Part shown: positions 3,655 to 5,600 of the stretch, in pieces | Layout of the letters: each line of letters opens with the position of its first letter | How positions within the stretch are numbered: the first letter of the stretch is position 1 | Assembly: GCA_028714615.1 (NCBI GenBank) | Contig: JAQTMA010000260.1 | Location: forward strand, 1-5,600 | Direction of reading: 5' to 3' | DNA from: Anaerolineaceae bacterium | Lineage (GTDB): Bacteria > Chloroflexota > Anaerolineae > Anaerolineales > Anaerolineaceae | Length of the DNA stretch: 5,600 nt | Position numbers and translations under genes: made by a program | Notes under the pieces: generated by a model | Database searches by the model: none | Seen by the model: only the letters and a program-made list of their open reading frames with translations | Told to the model about the DNA's origin: nothing

Positions 3655-5600
3655 ATTACCTCAATGGTTTCTTCGGCGTCGATAACCAGGGTGAAACGGC
3701 CGCGAGAATTGTAGGCTACTTCTGCCACAAGACGGTTTGGATCGCTGATTTCAGCCAGAATACTCGCGACAGATTGCTCCACAGGTAGCTCGGGACTGAG
3801 GTCGATCGCGCGGCAAAACACCGAGTCCCACTCCAGATTCAAACTCTTGACCAGGCCGAACAGGCCGCCAATGGATGGGTCTGAATTGGAATTTCCCTCC
3901 AGCCCAAAAGCGCCGTCCAAACGGGCCACAGTCACGAAGGCCGACCGGCCATTTGCAACCGCTCGATTGAGCGGTTCTTTGAGATGTTTGGCTGCCAGAA
4001 AAACAAGGCGGGACAATTCCTTACCTGCTTCCGAGAAGAGCGTTCCGGGAGGGGTAGGCTGGTATGGGTTGACATGGATGAACATGCCCACTTGCCCGTG
4101 GTTTTTCTCCACCTCGTCCAGCAAGAGCTTAACCGAGGTCTCACTGGCTTCTTTCAACTGCACCCGTCCAATGCCGTGCGGCAGCTCGGATCTTGCTGTG
4201 ACCAGGTGTTCCGGGTAGATAAGGACGACCACTTTCCATCCCTGCTCCATAAGAGCTTGGGCCAGGCCTGGAGTGATGGGGGTGCCGTCATCAGTGAGCA
4301 GGCAGACCGAGCCAGGCGCGATCTGGAGTGAGATTGCATCGGGCCGAGGGAGGGGTTTGATACGCACTCGACTTCGGGGCAGATCTACATCAAAAGGGCT
4401 TGGCGAAAGCCTAGTCTCGTTCCCGGAAGCCGGCGCTTCCATTACTGATGGAGGATTGAGCATTTCGATGATTTGTGCAAGCGTACGAGTCTCGGCTAAG
4501 GCGGTTGAACTGGCTGGAGGTAAATCTGGGAAGAGCGTCTGCATAGCGCCCAGAATTTCAACGCGCTTGATCGAATCAATGCCCAGGTCCGCTTCCATGT
4601 CCATACCCGTCTCGAGCATATCAGCCGGGTAACCGGTCTTCTCAGAGACGATCGCCAGCAATGCTCTCGTCAGCTCTGCAGTACTTTTCGCTGATGTGGA
4701 AGTAGTTGGGGGTGCGGCAGGAACAGGCTGGACAACCGGTGAAGCAGATACAGGAGTAGAGACGGTTGAACTGGTTGCCAGGGGAACACTGGCGCCCAGT
4801 TGGGCGACGATCTGATCCAGGGTACGCAGCTCACCGAGCGCATCAGCACCGATTTTGGGAAGTTGGGGGAAGAGGGCTTGCATCGCACCCAATATTTCAA
4901 CCCGTTTTATCGAGTCAATACCCAGATCCGCTTCCATATCCATACCAGATTCGAGCATATCCACGGGGTACCCAGTCTTCTCTGCCACAACTTCGAACAA
5001 TGCTTTCGACAAGCTTTCCAGCGTGGTTAGGGATGAAGCCGGCGCAGGCGTTTCCTGGAAAGGTACAGTGGTCTGTGGATGGTGTCCATTTCCGTTGGAT
5101 GACAACGGTACGGGGAGCGGAGGAAGCGTCACAGGTTCAGACGCGCTTACCGGTGGCGTGTAGGCGGGTGACGCGATAGGCTGATGCACTTCCGGTGTAG
5201 ACCGGCTTGCCGATGCGGACGTCCGCGTGGTAGGTGAGTCCAGGCTGGCTGTCTGGCGGGCCAAGTCGAACAGGTTTTGAGAGAACTCCTGCTGCCCCTG
5301 CATATACTGGGCATGCAGGCGTAAGGTTTCTTGTTGGTGGTCGTGGAAACGCGCCAGACTGCGCTCCAGGCTTTCGAAAGCAGCCGAATCTGGGCTGGAA
5401 TTTGCCAGAGGACCAAAACCAAGCTGCACAAGCTGGGAAAAGGAGCGGGCGTATTCTGCCTGTTGGGAGAGATAGGTCTCGTGCAATTTTGCGACCTGGC
5501 TCTCGTGTTCCTGGATCAGCTCAAGGCTGTGCTCGATGTGTTCAAAGGAGGTTGCCGGAATGGGTGGAAGAACCCGAGCAGGTTGAAGATCTGGTTGAGC
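3651..5600 (-). CDS. pfaA: PfaA-like polyunsaturated fatty acid / secondary lipid synthase, C-terminal part (linker-ACP-ACP-structural KR half), 5' end outside window
   Basis: The frame is open to the right edge, so the start lies outside; 649 codons plus TGA are visible. A TTG at 5486 is only an internal codon, because coding continues upstream through a helical stretch. Seen in order: a charged helical linker; a Pro/Ser/Thr/Ala-rich linker; two carrier domains, each with LGIDSIKRVEILG (phosphopantetheine serines at codons 4913-4911 and 4574-4572); a short linker; and a Rossmann-like region with TDDG in place of a Gly-rich NADP loop, then TVARLDGAFGL, GGLFGLVKSLNLEW and FCRAIDLSP. Carriers with DSIKR are a hallmark of PfaA subunits, and the last region matches the structural half of the PfaA ketoreductase. 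The missing N-terminus should carry KS and AT. Its role would be to tether and elongate the acyl chain in the cytosol. It overlaps the next gene by 4 bases. The odd points are that it stops inside the ketoreductase and has only two carriers. A heterocyst-glycolipid-type (HglE-like) synthase is a possible alternative. Confidence 0.88.
   Translation of the reverse strand, partial: AQPDLQPARVLPPIPATSFEHIEHSLELIQEHESQVAKLHETYLSQQAEYARSFSQLVQLGFGPLANSSPDSAAFESLERSLARFHDHQQETLRLHAQYMQGQQEFSQNLFDLARQTASLDSPTTRTSASASRSTPEVHQPIASPAYTPPVSASEPVTLPPLPVPLSSNGNGHHPQTTVPFQETPAPASSLTTLESLSKALFEVVAEKTGYPVDMLESGMDMEADLGIDSIKRVEILGAMQALFPQLPKIGADALGELRTLDQIVAQLGASVPLATSSTVSTPVSASPVVQPVPAAPPTTSTSAKSTAELTRALLAIVSEKTGYPADMLETGMDMEADLGIDSIKRVEILGAMQTLFPDLPPASSTALAETRTLAQIIEMLNPPSVMEAPASGNETRLSPSPFDVDLPRSRVRIKPLPRPDAISLQIAPGSVCLLTDDGTPITPGLAQALMEQGWKVVVLIYPEHLVTARSELPHGIGRVQLKEASETSVKLLLDEVEKNHGQVGMFIHVNPYQPTPPGTLFSEAGKELSRLVFLAAKHLKEPLNRAVANGRSAFVTVARLDGAFGLEGNSNSDPSIGGLFGLVKSLNLEWDSVFCRAIDLSPELPVEQSVASILAEISDPNRLVAEVAYNSRGRFTLVIDAEETIEVI
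3658..3662 (-). promoter_or_regulatory. Shine-Dalgarno (GAGGT) for the KR-DH gene
   Basis: GAGGT lies inside the last codons of the PfaA-like gene. It is only 3 bases from the overlapping ATG at 3654 but 9 bases from a second in-frame ATG at 3648, the more usual distance. Initiation at 3648 would remove two residues (Met-Ser). Either start supports coupled re-initiation by ribosomes that end at TGA 3653-3651. Confidence 0.65.
3678..4316 (-). other. Structural (non-catalytic) ketoreductase subdomain
   Basis: This last part of the PfaA-like protein resembles a Rossmann fold that has lost its cofactor loop: VCLLTDDGTPITPGLAQAL, then WKVVVLIYPE, FIHVNPYQ, FLAAKHLKEPL, VTVARLDGAFGL, GGLFGLVKSLNLEW and FCRAIDLSPEL. 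In megasynthase KRs this half packs against the catalytic half and stabilises it. Here the catalytic half is on the next protein. The family match is by memory of PfaA sequences. Confidence 0.8.
4461..4682 (-). other. Acyl carrier protein domain 2 (ACP2)
   Basis: This second carrier domain is almost the same as ACP1 in its core: in the 20 residues around the attachment serine (MDMEADLGIDSIKRVEILGA) the two are identical. They differ at scattered positions outside it (for example PVDMLES against PADMLET). The phosphopantetheine serine is codon 4574-4572. It ends with TRTLAQIIEML. The domain is intact and likely active in parallel with ACP1. Confidence 0.93.
4797..5015 (-). other. Acyl carrier protein domain 1 (ACP1)
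   Basis: This carrier domain of about 73 residues begins LESLSKALFEVVAEKTGYP and contains DMEADLGIDSIKRVEILGAM, followed by LFPQLP and a final LRTLDQIVAQL helix. The Ser of DSIKR (codon 4913-4911) is the 4'-phosphopantetheine attachment site. A TGYP-DML helix, DLGIDSIKR and a C-terminal RTL helix are typical of PfaA-type carriers. All expected positions are intact, so it should be functional once activated by a phosphopantetheinyl transferase; no such gene is in the window. Confidence 0.93.
5016..5240 (-). other. Pro/Ser/Thr/Ala-rich flexible linker before the first carrier domain
   Basis: About 75 residues of the PfaA-like protein here are dominated by Pro, Ser, Thr, Ala and Val, with a polar NGNGHH patch in the middle. 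No domain motif is visible. Shorter stretches of the same composition separate the two carriers (4683-4796) and follow the second (4317-4460). Linkers of this kind commonly give carrier domains mobility between catalytic sites. Confidence 0.75.
5241..5600 (-). other. Post-acyltransferase helical linker of the PfaA-like protein
   Basis: This part of the PfaA-like reading frame encodes about 120 residues rich in Gln, Glu, His, Leu and Ala. Two long helix-like stretches, around LELIQEHESQVAKLHETYL and around LERSLARFHDHQQETLRLHA, are joined by a short Gly/Pro/Ser break. Hydrophobic residues recur every three to four positions, so amphipathic helices or a coiled coil are plausible. PfaA proteins have a similar segment between the AT and the first carrier domain, which is why I expect the AT just beyond the right edge. 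The fold is inferred, not shown. Confidence 0.6.

Larger units (their letters stand above)
4461..5015 (-). repeat. In-frame tandem duplication of the carrier-domain coding sequence, period 339 bases
   Basis: The two carrier domains form a direct repeat. The attachment serine codons are 339 bases apart (4913 and 4574), and the stretches starting at 4885 and 4546 align without gaps over roughly 100 bases. The encoded cores are nearly identical, but many third codon positions differ (for example GATCTG against GACCTG, and ATAAAACGG against ATCAAGCGC). This points to an old duplication kept by protein-level selection rather than a fresh copy. Confidence 0.88.

Noticed and set aside
3648..3663. 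Programmed -1 frameshift joining the two synthase genes
   Set aside because: No X XXY YYZ slippery heptamer is seen, and the downstream gene has its own ATG and Shine-Dalgarno, making coupled re-initiation the simpler reading.
3847..4218. Plus-strand 123-residue open frame opposite the structural KR half
   Set aside because: No domain or good ribosome site is visible, and the opposite strand is well-supported KR coding sequence.
4766..5179. Plus-strand 137-residue open frame opposite the carrier-domain region
   Set aside because: It lies wholly antisense to the carrier and linker coding sequence, has no recognisable motif, and its partial internal repetition simply mirrors the duplicated carriers.
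5016..5240. Pro/Ser-rich stretch as a membrane or signal segment
   Set aside because: It has no long hydrophobic run or signal-peptide layout and sits between cytosolic synthase domains, so a flexible linker fits better.
3651..5486. TTG at 5486 as the true start of the PfaA-like protein
   Set aside because: The frame continues upstream without a stop to the window edge and encodes more of the same helical linker (IQEHESQVAK), so the start lies outside.

Overview
The window is a dense, single-direction bacterial gene cluster. Three genes on the minus strand (reading right to left) fill almost all 5600 bases, separated by a 4-base overlap and a 13-base gap. Two of the three run off the window. 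No RNA gene, mobile element, CRISPR array, promoter or terminator could be supported, and the plus strand holds only shadow frames.

The genes encode parts of an iterative type I polyketide/fatty-acid synthase of the Pfa type (polyunsaturated fatty acid or 'secondary lipid' synthase; the cyanobacterial heterocyst glycolipid synthases are relatives). In order of transcription they are: (1) 3651-5600, the C-terminal part of a PfaA-like protein, with a helical linker that normally follows the acyltransferase, a Pro/Ser/Thr-rich linker, two tandem acyl carrier proteins with the family signature LGIDSIKR, and the structural (non-catalytic) half of a ketoreductase; (2) 1930-3654, a separate protein with the catalytic half of the ketoreductase (complete K-S-Y-N active site) and a C-terminal double-hotdog dehydratase-like domain; (3) 1-1916, most of a PfaB-like protein, with a degenerate ketosynthase-like N-terminus and an acyltransferase with a GYSLGE nucleophile motif. 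The A-then-B order matches classical pfaABCD operons, so PfaC-like (KS-CLF-DH) and PfaD-like (enoyl reductase) genes are predicted to the left and the KS-AT part of the PfaA-like protein to the right. Neither is visible.

Together the proteins would hold a growing acyl chain on the paired carrier domains, reduce the 3-keto group, dehydrate the 3-hydroxy intermediate, and load or transfer acyl groups through the PfaB-like acyltransferase. The product cannot be read from the window: a polyunsaturated fatty acid, a long-chain hydroxylated or glycolipid aglycone, or another secondary lipid are all possible.

The most unusual point is that the ketoreductase is cut between its structural and catalytic subdomains by an ATGA stop/start overlap with its own Shine-Dalgarno, so one PfaA-like megasynthase appears as two translationally coupled proteins. 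The host is a bacterium with GC content a little above 50% by eye. Chloroflexota or another environmental lineage carrying secondary-lipid synthases is a guess at low confidence.
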